From the NCBI GenBank assembly GCA_001560895.1, contig CP014326.1, positions 1,314,001-1,378,000 on the forward strand: a DNA stretch of 64,000 nucleotides. Direction: 5' to 3'. A model generated the notes under the pieces. It searched no databases. It was not told where the DNA came from and was given only the letters and a program-made list of their open reading frames with translations. A program made the translations under genes and the position numbers. The DNA comes from Streptococcus mitis (lineage in GTDB: Bacteria; Bacillota; Bacilli; Lactobacillales; Streptococcaceae). The first letter of the stretch is position 1, and every line of letters begins with the position of its first letter. Of this stretch, positions 63,801 through 64,000 are shown piece by piece.

Positions 63801-64000
63801 TTAGTCTGCAATCAATGTTTCCAAACCTACCTTCATCATATCAGTGAAGGTGTTTTGACGTTCTTCTGCAGTTGTATCTTCATCTGGATTAACCAAACTA
63901 TCTGAAATAGTCATAATAGCTAAAGCATCAACATGGTGTTGAGCAGCAAGATAGTAAAGAGCCGCTGCTTCCATTTCCACAGCCTTGACTCCCCATTTAC
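63801..64000 (-). CDS. deoD: Purine nucleoside phosphorylase DeoD, C-terminal part (runs off window)
   Basis: About 66 residues before the stop at 63801-63803, reading [20 protein letters not shown] and then [20 protein letters not shown]. The VEMEAAALY motif (nucleoside-binding Glu) and TISDS (catalytic Asp) identify the hexameric DeoD family. The rest lies beyond the right edge. Confidence 0.93.
   Translation of the reverse strand, partial: KWGVKAVEMEAAALYYLAAQHHVDALAIMTISDSLVNPDEDTTAEERQNTFTDMMKVGLETLIAD

Overview
The window is chromosomal DNA from a viridans streptococcus of the mitis/pneumoniae group, most likely S. mitis or a close relative. The evidence is CiaRH with near-pneumococcal protein sequences, CppA, PgdA, a c-a-b-delta-alpha-gamma-beta-epsilon F-ATPase operon, several BOX repeats, RUP-like repeats, IS1167-like and IS3-family insertion sequences, and a lectinolysin-type cholesterol-dependent cytolysin. 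The DNA is AT-rich and most genes lie on the minus strand.

Layout. 1-3.6 kb: aldo/keto reductase (cut by the window edge), peptidoglycan deacetylase pgdA, and metK, whose leader looks like an SMK-box (SAM-III) riboswitch split by a 166-bp insertion/duplication. 3.6-5.4 kb: a truncated BOX and an IS3-family element set in a hairpin repeat. 5.4-12.6 kb: an FtsX-type ABC exporter, a DUF3270 membrane protein, ciaRH and pepN. 12.6-18.2 kb: a small operon (Tad2/DUF2829-like protein, SDR oxidoreductase, frameshifted Nudix gene, free-standing PEP-domain protein, ASCH protein), a repeat-rich gap, a TPR protein and an AI-2E-type membrane protein. 18.3-22.9 kb: an IS1167-like element, an orphan oligopeptide-binding lipoprotein and pgl. 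22.9-29.4 kb: the complete F1Fo ATP synthase operon with a BOX element between gamma and beta. 29.6-36.5 kb: U32 peptidase family protein, guaA, a GntR regulator, a DMT permease, a serine hydrolase and cppA. 37-39 kb: the lectin-fused cytolysin. 39.3-48.6 kb: parC and parE separated by a 4.8-kb accessory block (AbiH-like protein, small membrane protein, ANT(6)-like nucleotidyltransferase, divergent RelA/SpoT-fold protein, AT-rich membrane protein). 48.7-52.2 kb: plsY followed by an IS3-family element that itself carries a second IS1167-like copy. 52.2-60 kb: nucleoside uptake and salvage operon (rsmC-like gene, pdp, deoC, cdd, pnrA and ABC transporter). 60.2-64 kb: membrane protein, coaA, rpsT, FlaR-like kinase, sirtuin and deoD (cut by the window edge).

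How the genes fit together. The 60.0-52.3 kb operon imports nucleosides (PnrA plus an ATPase and two permeases) and breaks them down (Cdd, Pdp, DeoC), with DeoD nearby. CiaRH controls cell-envelope and competence traits in this group. PgdA and the serine hydrolase act on the cell surface. The cytolysin carries the human-CD59 recognition motif and a fucose-lectin domain, pointing to a human host.

Main points for a second look: the interrupted metK riboswitch; Ile at ParC position 79, a classical fluoroquinolone-resistance site; a Thr-Ile instead of the usual Thr-Leu cholesterol-recognition pair in the cytolysin; the parE-parC accessory block; and IS insertions that repeatedly land in transcription terminators and replace or preserve them. 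Repeat, IS and species assignments come from recognition of the sequence and were not confirmed by database search.
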